A stretch of 64,000 nucleotides of DNA from Eubacterium sp. AF16-48 (GCF_003479405.1 NZ_QUHB01000005.1:62001-126000); one strand, 5' to 3'; positions 14,544 to 23,776 are shown, counted from the first letter of the stretch. Numbers and translations: made by a program. The notes: generated from the sequence alone by a model not told the origin.

Positions 14544-16088
14544 TTATTTATCCAAGCTCTTCATTGTCGGGAACAACAGCACGTCCCTAATTGCTGCAGA
14601 GTCTGTAAGTAACATTACCATTCTGTCGATACCAAAGCCGATACCGCCTGTAGGTGGCATACCAATTTCAAGGGCATTTAAGAAGTCCTCATCTGTATGT
14701 TCTGCCTCATCATCACCTGCTGCAAAAGCCTCTTCCTGTGCTGCGAATCTTTCTCTCTGGTCAATTGGATCGTTAAGCTCTGAATAAGCATTAGCCAATT
14801 CCCATCCGTTCATAAAGAACTCAAAACGTTCTACATAATCAGGATTTTCCGGTTTCTTCTTTGTAAGTGGAGAAATCTCAATTGGGTGATCCATAATAAA
14901 TGTAGGCTGAATCAAATGTTCCTCTACATATTCCTCAAAGAATAAGTTTAGGATGTCACCCTTCTTGTGACGTTCCTCAAATTCCACATGATGCTCTTTA
15001 GCAAGCTCTCTTGCCTGTTCTAATGTTTCAACTTCATTCCAGTCAACACCTGCATACTTCTTAACAGCATCTACCATGGTAAGTCTCTCAAACGGCTGAC
15101 TTAAATCCATCTCAATACCATTGTATGAAATCTTTGCGCTGCCACAAACCGTTTCAGCCAGATGTCTGTAAAGATTTTCTGTTAAATCCATCATACCGTG
15201 GTAATCTGTATATGCCTGATATAATTCCATAAGAGTAAATTCCGGATTGTGTCTTGTATCAACACCTTCATTACGAAATACTCTTCCAATTTCATAAACC
15301 TTCTCAAGTCCGCCTACAATAAGTCTCTTTAAGTAAAGCTCCAATGAAATACGAAGCTTAACATCTTCATCTAAAGCATTAAAATGTGTCTCAAAAGGAC
15401 GGGCAGCCGCACCACCTGCATTGTGAACAAGCATAGGTGTTTCAACTTCCATAAATCCCTGTCCGTCTAAGAACTTTCTGATTTCACTTATAATCTTTGA
15501 TCTCTTAATAAATGTATCCTTTACTTCCGGATTCATAATAAGGTCAAGATATCTCTGACGATATCTTAAGTCTGTGTTTGTAAGACCATGATGCTTTTCC
15601 GGAAGAATCTGAAGACTCTTTGATAAAAGTATAACTTCTGTTGCGTGGATACTCTTTTCACCTGTCTTAGTAGTAAATGCGTATCCCTTTACGCCAACGA
15701 TGTCACCGATATCCATCTTCTTAAAGGCTTTATATTCGTCAAAAGGTTCATCTCCTAATTCATTTCTGGCTACATAAACCTGAATATTTCCTGTTTTATC
15801 CTGGACATTACAGAATGATGCCTTACCCATAACACGTTTAAGCATAATACGTCCTGCAATAGAAACAAGTTTAGCATCATCTTTAATGAGCTTTCCTTCC
15901 TCGTCATGCTGACATTCAAACTGTTCAAAATTATCCTTAATTTCTGTTGTATGATTTGTAACATCATACTTTGTAATCTGGAAAGGATCCTTTCCCTGTG
16001 CCTGCAAATCAGCAAGTTTCTCGCGACGTACCTTTAAAAGCTGATTTACATCCACCTGCTGGTTATTATTCTTATTCTGCTCTGCCAT
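14544..16088 (-). CDS. lysS: Lysyl-tRNA synthetase, class II
   Basis: 514 residues. It charges tRNA-Lys with lysine. An N-terminal OB-fold anticodon-binding domain (about 60-170) is followed by the class II catalytic domain: motif 2 in [20 protein letters not shown] and motif 3 in [14 protein letters not shown]. The C-terminus MKSLDK is usual. It is encoded 25 bases downstream of greA and is likely co-transcribed, an arrangement common in Clostridia. It is the first clear chromosomal gene next to the mobile element. Confidence 0.97.
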   Translation of the reverse strand: MAEQNKNNNQQVDVNQLLKVRREKLADLQAQGKDPFQITKYDVTNHTTEIKDNFEQFECQHDEEGKLIKDDAKLVSIAGRIMLKRVMGKASFCNVQDKTGNIQVYVARNELGDEPFDEYKAFKKMDIGDIVGVKGYAFTTKTGEKSIHATEVILLSKSLQILPEKHHGLTNTDLRYRQRYLDLIMNPEVKDTFIKRSKIISEIRKFLDGQGFMEVETPMLVHNAGGAAARPFETHFNALDEDVKLRISLELYLKRLIVGGLEKVYEIGRVFRNEGVDTRHNPEFTLMELYQAYTDYHGMMDLTENLYRHLAETVCGSAKISYNGIEMDLSQPFERLTMVDAVKKYAGVDWNEVETLEQARELAKEHHVEFEERHKKGDILNLFFEEYVEEHLIQPTFIMDHPIEISPLTKKKPENPDYVERFEFFMNGWELANAYSELNDPIDQRERFAAQEEAFAAGDDEAEHTDEDFLNALEIGMPPTGGIGFGIDRMVMLLTDSAAIRDVLLFPTMKSLDK

Positions 16089-16113
16089 TTTTAACTCCTA
16101 ATATACAAATATT

Positions 16114-16599
16114 TTATCTCTCTGTCTTAATTTCAAGAACTTTATATTTTGAAACAGTATCACCCATTTCAACTTCAACTTCCTCACCAACTTCTTTTCC
16201 AATAAGTGCTCTTCCAAGAGGTGATTCATTTGAAATAAGTCCCTTTAAGCTGTTAGTCTGTGTTGAACCAACAATGCTGAATTCCAATTCCTCATCATAT
16301 TCAAAATCATAAATCTTAATATGACAACCAACGTTAATCTTCTTATCATCAATGTCATCTGCACCAACAACTTCAACGTTTTTAAGAATCTTCTCTATTT
16401 CTTCAATTCTTGTTTCAATATCTCTCTGCTCATCCTTTGCAGCATCATATTCAGCATTTTCTGATAAGTCTCCCTGCTCTCTTGCTTCCTTAATCTTTGC
16501 TGCAACTTCTTTACGTTTATTTACTTTTAAATCTTCTAATTCTGCCTCTAATTTCTGTAATCCTTCATAAGTAAGAATATTTTTCTTTGCTTCTGCCAT
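16114..16599 (-). CDS. greA: Transcription elongation factor GreA
   Basis: 161 residues. It rescues backtracked RNA polymerase by stimulating transcript cleavage. Residues 1-75 form the antiparallel coiled coil, and its tip carries the acidic residues in GDLSENAEYDAAKDEQ. The C-terminal FKBP-like domain contains SPLGRALIGKEVGEEVEV. The start follows TTGGAGGAATAGAAA. Length and motifs are standard. Confidence 0.96.
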   Translation of the reverse strand: MAEAKKNILTYEGLQKLEAELEDLKVNKRKEVAAKIKEAREQGDLSENAEYDAAKDEQRDIETRIEEIEKILKNVEVVGADDIDDKKINVGCHIKIYDFEYDEELEFSIVGSTQTNSLKGLISNESPLGRALIGKEVGEEVEVEMGDTVSKYKVLEIKTER

Positions 16600-16719
16600 T
16601 TTCTATTCCTCCAATCGGCTACTGGTTCAAAACTTTTACACTTTATAATAGCAAGGTGACTGTTTATTGTCAACCTTAACGCCCTATTTTACTGGGGATT
16701 TTGCCAAAATTCCCCCTTG

Positions 16720-17673
16720 TTATAACCTGGATTCTATAACCTCTTTTAGAGACTCCCAGCTTACTATTTCATTACATCTGCGTCTAAGCTCTGCTGAATG
16801 TGGCAGACCCTGTGTGTACCAGGCAATATGTTTCCTCATTTCCCGCACTGCGGTATATTCGCCTTTGTACTCAATAAGCATAGATGCATGTTTTAAAATC
16901 ATGTTTTTCACCTCTTCTGCCGAAGGCTTCTCAGGCACTATTCCTGTTTTAAGATATTCATTAATTTCCTTAAAAATCCACGGATTTCCTCTGGCAACTC
17001 TTCCTACCATAAGTCCGTCGCATCCGGTATATTCCTTCATTGCCTTAGCATCCTGTGGTGAAAAAATATCACCATTTCCTATAACCGGGATTTTCACCGC
17101 CTCTTTCACTGCCTTAATAATATCCCAGTCAGCCTTTCCGCCGTAATACTGCTCCCTTGTTCTCCCGTGAACAGCTACAGCTGCCACTCCACAGCTTTCA
17201 GCAATCTTTGCAATTTCTACCGCCTGAGATTCCCCATCCTTAAAACCTTTCCTTGTTTTAACAGTTACCGGTTTGTTAATGGCTTTAACCATTTTTGTAA
17301 GGATTTCCTCAACTAATTTAGGCTGTGTCAAAAGGTATGAACCCTCATGGTTATTTACAATTTTAGGCACCGGGCATCCCATATTTATATCAATAAAATC
17401 ACAGTTCCCTTCCGCCACACGGCTACCTATTTCAGCCATTATATCCGGATCGGAGCCAAACAGCTGGATCCCCACAGGATGTTCTCTTTCGTCAATGTTA
17501 AGAAGTACATCTGTATTTTTATTTTTGTATAATATAGCCTTGGCACTTACCATTTCCGAATACAATATGCCGCATCCCTGTTCCTTGCAAAGCAGACGAA
17601 ATGGCAGGTCTGTTACACCTGCCATTGGTCCTAATGCCAAACTATTTTCAATTTCAACATTACCTATTTTCAT
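16720..17673 (-). CDS. dusB: tRNA-dihydrouridine synthase (DusB type)
   Basis: 317 residues. A flavin enzyme reducing uridine to dihydrouridine in the D-loop of tRNAs. The TIM-barrel starts with LALGPMAGVTDLPFR; the catalytic Cys is in INMGCPVPKIV; FMN and tRNA contacts are in VKTRKGF, VHGRTREQYY and IPVIGNGDIFSP. The start lies one base beyond the coaX stop, so the two are co-translated or co-transcribed. The DusB subfamily is inferred from the sequence pattern in Firmicutes. Confidence 0.93.
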   Translation of the reverse strand: MKIGNVEIENSLALGPMAGVTDLPFRLLCKEQGCGILYSEMVSAKAILYKNKNTDVLLNIDEREHPVGIQLFGSDPDIMAEIGSRVAEGNCDFIDINMGCPVPKIVNNHEGSYLLTQPKLVEEILTKMVKAINKPVTVKTRKGFKDGESQAVEIAKIAESCGVAAVAVHGRTREQYYGGKADWDIIKAVKEAVKIPVIGNGDIFSPQDAKAMKEYTGCDGLMVGRVARGNPWIFKEINEYLKTGIVPEKPSAEEVKNMILKHASMLIEYKGEYTAVREMRKHIAWYTQGLPHSAELRRRCNEIVSWESLKEVIESRL

Positions 17674-17674
17674 A

Positions 17675-18445
17675 TTATTTTCTGTTCTTTTCGTAAATTA
17701 TTCGCATTCCCTGAAGTGTCAGTTCGTTATCATATATATCAATTCTGTCCGTATTTTTATAAATTATACGTCCCATTCCCCCTGTAGCAATTACCTTAAG
17801 ATTGTCAAGACCGCTTTCTTCCTTTATCTTATCAATAATATACTCCGTCTGTCCGATGTATCCGTATACAATACCTGCCTGCATGCTTGAAATGGTATCC
17901 TTTCCTAAAATAGATGACGGCTTTTTGATTTCCACCTCAGGAAGTTTTGCAGTACAATCCCAAAGTGCCTTGGCACAAATCTTTATTCCCGGAGATGTAA
18001 CCCCCGCTTCAAAAGTTCCGTCCCCTAAAATCAAATCATATGTAGTAGCTGTTCCGAAATCCACCACGATACATGGTCCGCCGTAAAGTTCATAAGCTGC
18101 CACTGCGTCAACTATTCTGTCAGAGCCTACCTCCCTAGGGTCGGTTCTATTAATTTTTATACCTGTTTTAGTACCGATACCTACGATTATAGGCTCAATT
18201 CCAAAATATTTAATAATTCCACTGTTAAGGGAATACATAACCTTAGGCACAACAGATGAAATAATAACATCTTTTATGCTTTTAATATTAATTCCCTTTC
18301 TAACTATCATTTCAGCAATCAATGAACCAAATTCATCTGATGTTCTAACCGCCTGAGTGGTAATTCTGAAAGTAGAATGTATGTCTTTTCCCTCAAACAA
18401 TCCCAGTGTAATATTTGTATTTCCTACATCAACTGTCAACAGCAT
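17675..18445 (-). CDS. coaX: Type III pantothenate kinase
   Basis: 256 residues. It catalyses the first step of coenzyme A synthesis. The ASKHA fold shows [14 protein letters not shown] (phosphate-1), the pantothenate-binding [17 protein letters not shown] and [15 protein letters not shown] (phosphate-2). [14 protein letters not shown] is also characteristic. The start codon overlaps the stop of the 111-aa gene by one base. Type III enzymes are insensitive to CoA feedback. Confidence 0.95.
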   Translation of the reverse strand: MLLTVDVGNTNITLGLFEGKDIHSTFRITTQAVRTSDEFGSLIAEMIVRKGINIKSIKDVIISSVVPKVMYSLNSGIIKYFGIEPIIVGIGTKTGIKINRTDPREVGSDRIVDAVAAYELYGGPCIVVDFGTATTYDLILGDGTFEAGVTSPGIKICAKALWDCTAKLPEVEIKKPSSILGKDTISSMQAGIVYGYIGQTEYIIDKIKEESGLDNLKVIATGGMGRIIYKNTDRIDIYDNELTLQGMRIIYEKNRK

Positions 18446-18780
18446 TACGCATCTTCTCCTAAAACAAATACTTTATAATACATTTCCAAAGATTCCAGCA
18501 ATTCAGCCTTTTCCAGCTGTATCTGTCTGATTTTCAGTCCGCTTCCGATATCATCATATAATATGTCTCCTTCGTCTGCTTCCGTAATCAGTCTGAGACT
18601 TCCGTCCTCCTGAAACTCCAGTAAAAAAATTCCTCCTACGTCTTCCGTGAACAACACACACATTATTTGTAATTCCTGCTTAATCTGTTCCGGGAGATTA
18701 GAAAACTGTTCATTTAAATAATATTTCTTCTCATATGCACTAGCGCCACACAAGACCATCTTTTCATTAAACATTTCCAA
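18445..18780 (-). CDS. DUF6145-like conserved protein
   Basis: 111 residues. Contains [19 protein letters not shown], then [20 protein letters not shown] and [21 protein letters not shown] associate this pattern with the Lachnospiraceae family DUF6145, without certainty about the number. It is an acidic soluble protein. The gene overlaps coaX by one base, which points to a shared transcript. Function unknown. Confidence 0.7.
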   Translation of the reverse strand: MEMFNEKMVLCGASAYEKKYYLNEQFSNLPEQIKQELQIMCVLFTEDVGGIFLLEFQEDGSLRLITEADEGDILYDDIGSGLKIRQIQLEKAELLESLEMYYKVFVLGEDA

Positions 18781-18786
18781 GTACCT

Positions 18787-19701
18787 TTAATCTTTAATAA
18801 CTTCTGCTAACGCTTTCACTGAACCGGCAATTCCCTGAATTTCAGATGGAATAATAATCTTTGTTGCCTGACCGTCAGCTGCTGCGGCAAATGCTTCAAG
18901 GCTCTTAAGTGTTATAACCTTATCATCAGCACCTGCTTCTTTAATAGCTCTGATACCATCAGCTGTTGCCTGCTGAACCTTAAGAATAGCTTCAGCCTCA
19001 CCGTCTGCCTCAAGAATTTTCTTCTGCTTATCAGCTTCTGCCTTTAAGATAGCTGACTGCTTATCAGCTTCTGCATTAAGAATGGCTGCTTCTTTCTTAC
19101 CTTCTGCAATAAGAACTGCTGATTTCTTTTCACCTTCTGCTCTAAGAATCTGTTCACGTTTTTCACGTTCAGCTCTCATCTGCTTTTCCATTGCTTCCTG
19201 AATATCTCTTGGTGGAATAATATTCTTAAGTTCAACTCTGTTAACCTTAATTCCCCATGGGTCAGTTGCAACATTAAGCTCTGTTCTCATTCTTGCATTT
19301 ATTGTTTCTCTTGAAGTAAGTGTTTCATCAAGCTCTAAATCACCAACAATATTTCTAAGAGTTGTTGCTGTAAGGTTTTTAATGGCAACAATAGGATTTT
19401 CAACACCGTATGCATAAAGCTTAGGGTCTGTAATCTGGTAGAAAATAATTGTATCAATCTGCATTGTTACATTATCTCTTGTGATAACAGGCTGAGGTTC
19501 AAAATCAGCTACCTGCTCTTTTAAATTAACTCTTCTTGAAATTCTATCAAGAAATGGCACTTTAAAGTGAATACCCACAGACCATGTCTGCTTATAAACA
19601 CCTAATCTTTCAATAACACATGCATGTGCCTGCGGCACAATTTTTACACATGTAGACACTAATAAAATTGCCAATACTATTACGATTAAAAATGGAATCA
19701 T
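18787..19701 (-). CDS. SPFH (stomatin/prohibitin) membrane protein
   Basis: 304 residues. One N-terminal membrane anchor (about 2-20), then the SPFH domain with QAHACVIERLGVYKQTWSVG, NVTMQIDTIIFYQITDP and LRNIVGDLELDETLTSR. A long Ala/Glu/Lys coiled coil (AEGEKKSAVLIAEGKKEAA, repeated ADKQSAILKAE) follows. Such QmcA/stomatin-like proteins form oligomeric rings in the membrane and usually pair with NfeD, encoded here upstream. They are thought to organise membrane microdomains. Confidence 0.92.
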   Translation of the reverse strand: MIPFLIVIVLAILLVSTCVKIVPQAHACVIERLGVYKQTWSVGIHFKVPFLDRISRRVNLKEQVADFEPQPVITRDNVTMQIDTIIFYQITDPKLYAYGVENPIVAIKNLTATTLRNIVGDLELDETLTSRETINARMRTELNVATDPWGIKVNRVELKNIIPPRDIQEAMEKQMRAEREKREQILRAEGEKKSAVLIAEGKKEAAILNAEADKQSAILKAEADKQKKILEADGEAEAILKVQQATADGIRAIKEAGADDKVITLKSLEAFAAAADGQATKIIIPSEIQGIAGSVKALAEVIKD

Positions 19702-19766
19702 ACTTAATCCTCCTAAAAATTATTATTTATGATAAAACAGTGGTTCTCTCCAACTGCCAACCAACA

Positions 19767-20192
19767 TTATACCTGCTTTACAATAGCCTTTACCCCTTCT
19801 ATGGCAACAACCTCCACTAAAGCATCCTTTTTGATTTCACTTCCGTCTTCACTTCTTGCAGTCCATTCCATACCGTCAATGGATACCTGTCCCTTTGCAT
19901 TTAAGTTATCAATATCCTCAAGGACCCTGGCTTTCTTCCCAATAAGTGAATCTACATTAGTTTTTTCAGCCTTATTATTTATATACTTAACAGCTATAGG
20001 TCTTAAGAAAACCAAAACCACTACCGTTACTATTATAAACACTATTGACTGAATAATCCAATTATCCGTAATAAGCGCCGTAATACAACCTGCTAATGCT
20101 CCCACTGCGAACCATATGCATGTAAGACCTAATGATATAAGCTCAAGCACTGCAAATACTACAAATAAAATAAGCCATCCTATATAATTCAT
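19767..20192 (-). CDS. NfeD family membrane protein
   Basis: 141 residues. Three membrane helices occupy the first ~70 residues (IGWLILFVVFAVLELISLGL, then WFAVGALAGCITALIT, then IVFIIVTVVVLVFLRPI). A C-terminal OB-fold follows (SLIGKKARVLEDIDNLNAKG, VEVVAIEGVKAIV). NfeD partners with SPFH proteins, and the SPFH gene lies just downstream. The ribosome site is TAAGGAGGTTAGAGCT. A structured leader precedes the gene. Confidence 0.92.
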   Translation of the reverse strand: MNYIGWLILFVVFAVLELISLGLTCIWFAVGALAGCITALITDNWIIQSIVFIIVTVVVLVFLRPIAVKYINNKAEKTNVDSLIGKKARVLEDIDNLNAKGQVSIDGMEWTARSEDGSEIKKDALVEVVAIEGVKAIVKQV

Positions 20193-20296
20193 AGCTCTAA
20201 CCTCCTTATATAATATGTATCTCCTGTAGTCAAAGGCATTTCACAGGGAACATTTTTGAAGGGACTTTCCTTCATCCGTTTCCCTCTGAGATAGTA
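20193..20296 (-). promoter_or_regulatory. ~100-nt structured leader of the nfeD-SPFH operon
   Basis: Between the promoter at 20303-20331 and the nfeD start lies a leader with the words AGAGGGAAAC and GTTCCCT, which can pair around an inner GAAGG/CCTTC hairpin. The result is a two-part stem-loop. No riboswitch class known to me matches. A regulatory role is inferred only. Confidence 0.35.
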
Positions 20297-20302
20297 AAAA
20301 AC

Positions 20303-20331
20303 ATTATAACATATACTTTACATTTTAACTA
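20303..20331 (-). promoter_or_regulatory. Promoter of nfeD-SPFH
   Basis: On the minus strand TAGTTA (20326-20331) and TATAAT (20303-20308) are 17 bases apart, a good housekeeping-sigma match at the -10. Confidence 0.65.
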
Positions 20332-20412
20332 GTAATTCCCGAAATGTCAGGAATTTTTACAGGTGTACGTTTTTATAACCGTCATTGGCTTCTGCATAAC
20401 CTCTATTATTTA

Positions 20413-20450
20413 GACAAAAAGAAACCCATATATGCGTGGATTTCTTTTAT
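20413..20450 (-). terminator. Terminator after the SH3-domain gene
   Basis: A stem of the type AAAGAAATCCAC/TGGGTTTCTTT with a loop of about 8 bases, followed in the minus transcript by a run of U. It ends the SH3-domain gene just after its stop codon. Confidence 0.7.
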
Positions 20451-20453
20451 TAA

Positions 20454-20975
20454 TTACTGTACATTATTTACATTTTCAACATATTCAGATTTTACAAATC
20501 CGTTATTTCCATTATAGTTAATTTCCACCCAATCTCCCTGCTGTGATATTACCTCAAAGACTTCGTCCTGATCTACCATTCCCAAAACCTCTGCGTCTTC
20601 ATTGGCCTGATCACGTACGTTAAGAGTATCAGCAATAACCTTAACCTGTGTAGCTGGCACCGGCTCCGTAGCCACTTCTGTAGTTGCTGCCTCAGTTTGT
20701 GCTTCCGTAGTTTCCTCCTGAGTCTGTGCATTATCTTCTGTCACTGTTTCAGTAGTTGATTTTCCCGCTGCCACCTTTTGTGCGTCTTTATTATTAAAAG
20801 CCACTGATTCATTTACCATAGCCTGACTTTCATCTATATGGATAATATCATCCGTTCTGTTAACAGCTGCTGCTATGGTAATTATAGAAGCTACTGTAAA
20901 AATACATACATATGTCAATGCATTTACATGTCTGTAAAGACCTGTTTTTATTTTTCTCTTTTCAAATCTATTCAT
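20454..20975 (-). CDS. Membrane-anchored SH3-domain protein
   Basis: 173 residues. A membrane helix (VNALTYVCIFTVASIITIAA) sits near the N-terminus after a basic stretch. A Thr/Glu/Ala-rich linker (about 60-105) is followed by a bacterial SH3 domain (VKVIADTLNVRDQANEDAEV, then FEVISQQGDWVEINYNGN, then GFVKSEYVENV). Such proteins bind the cell wall. No enzymatic domain is attached. It is monocistronic, with its own terminator. Confidence 0.88.
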   Translation of the reverse strand: MNRFEKRKIKTGLYRHVNALTYVCIFTVASIITIAAAVNRTDDIIHIDESQAMVNESVAFNNKDAQKVAAGKSTTETVTEDNAQTQEETTEAQTEAATTEVATEPVPATQVKVIADTLNVRDQANEDAEVLGMVDQDEVFEVISQQGDWVEINYNGNNGFVKSEYVENVNNVQ

Positions 20976-21375
20976 TATTTATCATTCCAATTACAAATAT
21001 TTGTCTGTTATTAACCTATATACCTACTATTGCTTGTGAATTTTAGCAAAATTTCGACTTAAAGTCAAATTTTTCGACCACACGCATAATGTAATTTTGC
21101 TATATTTTCAGTTATTTTTCAACCCCTAATTGTGATTTTTTACTAATATTATTTTTATTTTATTTTTTAGCAAGTAGTTTTTATTATTATTTTTGGCTAA
21201 CTACTGTGGATTTTGTCTGTTTTTCATAAACTTTTTTCAACTCATTGCATAATTTAAAATGTAGTTGTATTATAAAATCTGTGAAAGAGATACATATAAC
21301 ACTATTGGGTTGATATTACGAACTTAATTTTATAGACTTGAATCGACCTACTTATTTTTAAGGAGGATTAAAATT
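20976..21375. other. AT-rich divergent intergenic region
   Basis: 400 bases between the divergent SH3 and DUF6465 genes. It is T-rich on the plus strand and has no gene. The only clear element is the DUF6465 promoter at 21245-21273, followed by a leader of about 95 bases. Confidence 0.7.
21245..21273 (+). promoter_or_regulatory. Promoter of the DUF6465 gene
   Basis: TTGCAT (21245-21250), a 17-base spacer and TATTAT (21268-21273), a good match to the housekeeping consensus. Confidence 0.75.
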
Positions 21376-21852
21376 ATGGCAAGTAAGAAAGTAACAGCAA
21401 CATCAACTGTGAAAAAGGTTGAACCGGTTGCTAAAGCTACAGAAAAAAAGGTTGAAGTTAAACCTGCTGCTAAGGTTGCTGAAAAGAAGGTTGAAGCTAA
21501 AACGGCTGCTAAGGTTGCTGAAAAGAAGGTTGAAGCTAAACCTGTTGAGAAAAAAGTTGAAGTTAAAGCTACTGAAAAGAAAGCTGAAGCTGAAGTTGCT
21601 AAAAAGAAGGCTGAAACAAAACCTGCTGCTAAGAAAACTACAGCAAAAAAAGCTACAAAGAAAGAAAATAACGTTTATGTACAGTTCCAGGGAATGGAAT
21701 TTGACACAGCTGCAATTGAAGCTGCTGTAAAGGCTGACTACACAGCAAAGAACGGTAAGAAGACAATGTCATCAGTTTCTATTTATATTAAACCTGAAGA
21801 CATGAAAGCATATTATGTAATCGATGGAATCATCGGTGACGTTGCTTTATAA
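21376..21852 (+). CDS. DUF6465 protein with Lys/Ala-rich N-terminal region
   Basis: 158 residues. Residues 1-95 are low complexity: repeats such as KVAEKKVEAK and KKVEVKATEKKAEAEVAKKK, reminiscent of histone H1-like tails. The folded C-terminal domain (about 98-158) contains VYVQFQGMEFDTAAIEAAVK, then SIYIKPEDMKAYYVIDG; this is the DUF6465 pattern. AAGGAGGATTAAAATT precedes the ATG. Nucleoid or nucleic-acid association through the basic tail is an inference. The gene has a strong promoter and its own terminator. Confidence 0.85.
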   Translation: MASKKVTATSTVKKVEPVAKATEKKVEVKPAAKVAEKKVEAKTAAKVAEKKVEAKPVEKKVEVKATEKKAEAEVAKKKAETKPAAKKTTAKKATKKENNVYVQFQGMEFDTAAIEAAVKADYTAKNGKKTMSSVSIYIKPEDMKAYYVIDGIIGDVAL

Positions 21853-21870
21853 GACATAATCTTATATGAG

Positions 21871-21901
21871 AAAAAGCTGCCATGAATTTGGCAGCTTTTT
21901 C
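21871..21901. terminator. Bidirectional terminator, DUF6465 and DUF1858 genes
   Basis: Perfect 12-bp arms AAAAAGCTGCCA and TGGCAGCTTTTT with a 6-base loop, with A-run and T-run on both sides. It serves the converging genes. Confidence 0.9.
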
Positions 21902-21918
21902 TATATTTCAGGATTCTT

Positions 21919-22137
21919 CTATGCTTCTTTTGCTTCAACGCTTTCAACAAAGTCGTTTAACTTCTTTGCTAATGCATCAGCATCGATTCCATGAACCATA
22001 CATGCTTCTTCAAGAGATTCTCCCTGTGAAGCAGGACATCCTATACAATGCATTCCTTCATTTAATAAAATAGGAACACATCCCATATTTATTTTAATGA
22101 TATCACCGATAATCATATCTTTAGTTATCTTTGCCAT
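21919..22137 (-). CDS. DUF1858 redox-disulfide protein
   Basis: 72 residues. DUF1858 family: MIIGDIIKINMGCVPILLNE followed by GMHCIGCPASQGESLEEAC. The CxxC pair (CIGC) is the presumed redox disulfide or cluster-associated site. Such small proteins are found in anaerobes, often near hybrid-cluster proteins. It is a single gene here, with AGGAGGAATAGTT before the ATG. Function in the cell is not proven. Confidence 0.9.
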   Translation of the reverse strand: MAKITKDMIIGDIIKINMGCVPILLNEGMHCIGCPASQGESLEEACMVHGIDADALAKKLNDFVESVEAKEA

Positions 22138-22274
22138 AACTATTCCTCCTATTTCCTAGCTTTCTACAGTGAATTAATCACTACAGTATTTTATACAACG
22201 AATTTGTAATTTTGTAAATAGTATAAATTCTCCCAAAAGTTACAAATATGCACTTTATAATATTCTCCGTAAAA

Positions 22275-22799
22275 TTAGCATTTTTCCGGTTCCGGATAAT
22301 CCACCCCAAATGTTTCAACCGTAACCTTCTTCATAACCTGTGGTTCTAACGGTTTATCCATATAGTCTGTGGCACACTCAGCTATTTTATTCACTATATC
22401 CAAACCTTCGCAAATTTTTCCAAATGCCGCATACTGTCCGTCAAGATGTGGTGATGTTTCATGCATAATGAAGAACTGTGAGCCTGCTGAATCCGGCATC
22501 ATTGTTCTTGCCATTGAAAGTACACCTGGCGTATGCTTTAAATCATTGGCGAAACCGTTTCCTGAAAACTCACCTTTAATTGAGTATCCCGGTCCGCCAA
22601 CACCTGTTCCCTGAGGATCTCCACCCTGAATCATAAATCCTCTTATTACTCTGTGGAAAATTACTCCATCATAAAATCCCTTGTTTACAAGACTTATAAA
22701 GTTGTTTACTGTATTAGGTGCAATTTCCGGATAAAGCTCCGCTTTCATAATATCTCCATTATTCATTTCAATTGTTACTATTGGATTCTTTTCTGCCAT
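22275..22799 (-). CDS. Cyclophilin-type peptidyl-prolyl cis-trans isomerase
   Basis: 174 residues, cytoplasmic, no signal peptide. It catalyses proline isomerisation in folding proteins. Key elements are FHRVIRGFMIQGGDPQGTG (catalytic Arg and the FxxQGG motif), LSMARTMMPDSAGSQFFI and HLDGQYAAFGKI. The length and motifs fit the single-domain bacterial group. AAGGAGAAATAAA precedes the start. Confidence 0.95.
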   Translation of the reverse strand: MAEKNPIVTIEMNNGDIMKAELYPEIAPNTVNNFISLVNKGFYDGVIFHRVIRGFMIQGGDPQGTGVGGPGYSIKGEFSGNGFANDLKHTPGVLSMARTMMPDSAGSQFFIMHETSPHLDGQYAAFGKICEGLDIVNKIAECATDYMDKPLEPQVMKKVTVETFGVDYPEPEKC

Positions 22800-23029
22800 T
22801 TTATTTCTCCTTTAACCATTTTATCAGGCATTACCTAAAAAGTACGGATATGCCTTATTTTTTTGTATACTATACAACGTTATTCCACTTTTTTCAATGA
22901 CTTTTATAGGGTTTGCCTTTTTATATCATTTTTTCCAAAATGCTCCTATTGATTAAATGTTACAAAATTGTTACACTTGTTTCATGTTCAGCTGATACAA
23001 ATATTCGAGAGAATAAGGAGGACAAAACT

Positions 23030-23101
23030 ATGTGTTTTAATTTCAATAGCTGTTCCGAGTTATTTAACGCATTTTGCAAAATTTTTAAATTCGGTTGTTA
23101 G
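23030..23101 (+). CDS. 23-aa Cys-rich peptide
   Basis: The ATG at 23030-23032 follows AATAAGGAGGACAAAACT (spacing 8), and the frame is followed at once by a strong terminator. The peptide starts MCFNFNSCSELF and ends CKIFKFGC, with Cys at positions 2, 8, 16 and 23, aromatic residues throughout and little charge. A longer in-frame reading to 22913 has no ribosome site. It could be a signalling or bactericidal peptide precursor, a leader peptide, or a small membrane-active toxin. No processing gene lies beside it. The evidence for translation is the ribosome site and the terminator only. Confidence 0.5.
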   Translation: MCFNFNSCSELFNAFCKIFKFGC

Positions 23102-23108
23102 TATTTAT

Positions 23109-23156
23109 AAGGTTGCCCCTTTGACTGTTTAATGTCACAGGGGCAACCCTTTTTTC
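23109..23156 (+). terminator. Terminator after the Cys-rich peptide gene
   Basis: Arms GGTTGCCCCT (23111-23120) and AGGGGCAACC (23139-23148), extended inward by TGAC/GTCA, then C and a run of six T. It is a strong intrinsic terminator 7 bases after the stop codon. Confidence 0.9.
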
Positions 23157-23253
23157 TCCTTTTGCTCTAAATGATGCACCTCTACCACCATAATTACTTA
23201 CTAACATATTTTCTACAAACTGCCTTATCCGAATCAAATAAACTTTATAGGAG

Positions 23254-23454
23254 ATGAAAAACGTATGCCATACGTTAGCTTTGTTGGGAACTGAACACCT
23301 ACCACACGACACAAGATACACATTTGCAACATTAATGCACAATGCAAAGGCAGATGATATTACCCCTAAAAAAATTATGGGGCACAAAATAGATGATATT
23401 ACCAAAGGTGTATATACACAGATAGCTCTAAAAAATGCTACTAGAAATATCTAA
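23254..23454 (+). pseudogene. C-terminal remnant of a tyrosine integrase
   Basis: The open fragment reads EHLPHDTRYTFATLMHNA, then KIMGHKIDDITKGVYTQ. This matches the HxxR, the GH and the final Tyr region of phage-type integrases. The upstream catalytic half is absent or riddled with stops (the region 23160-23253 shows in-frame stops), so it is a decayed copy. It marks an old integration event between the cyclophilin gene and glnN. Confidence 0.75.
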
Positions 23455-23776
23455 AATCGACCATTAATTTATATTCTACGAGCGTTATTTTTTACGTTTT
23501 TTCATAATTTTTAAAAATAAAAATCCCCATAAGCACTGGATTTATGAGGAACTAAATTTTACATCACGTTCATAAATTATTTACAAGGAAAACACTCTTT
23601 TTTCACGATTTTCTTTTATCATAATAACATAAACAAAAGTTATTACTTTTTTGTTTATGTTTTTTCATAATTTTTTTAGAATCGGATAAATCCGATTCCC
23701 TCCCTTTTTTATTATTAGAATATATTTGCGGAAAGGATGCAGACATGCATCCTTTTTGTGTTGTGTAGTCATTTAA
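23455..23776. other. AT-rich gap with two small palindromes
   Basis: No gene is supported. There are two hairpins: GAATCGGAT/ATCCGATTC at 23679-23698, and AAAGGATGCA/TGCATCCTTT at 23732-23755 followed by T residues. They look like remnants or terminators from the decayed insertion. Confidence 0.6.

Noticed and set aside
20193..20296. A known riboswitch upstream of nfeD
   Set aside because: Sequence does not show the core motifs of the common classes considered (c-di-GMP, c-di-AMP, Mn, fluoride, THF, ZTP).
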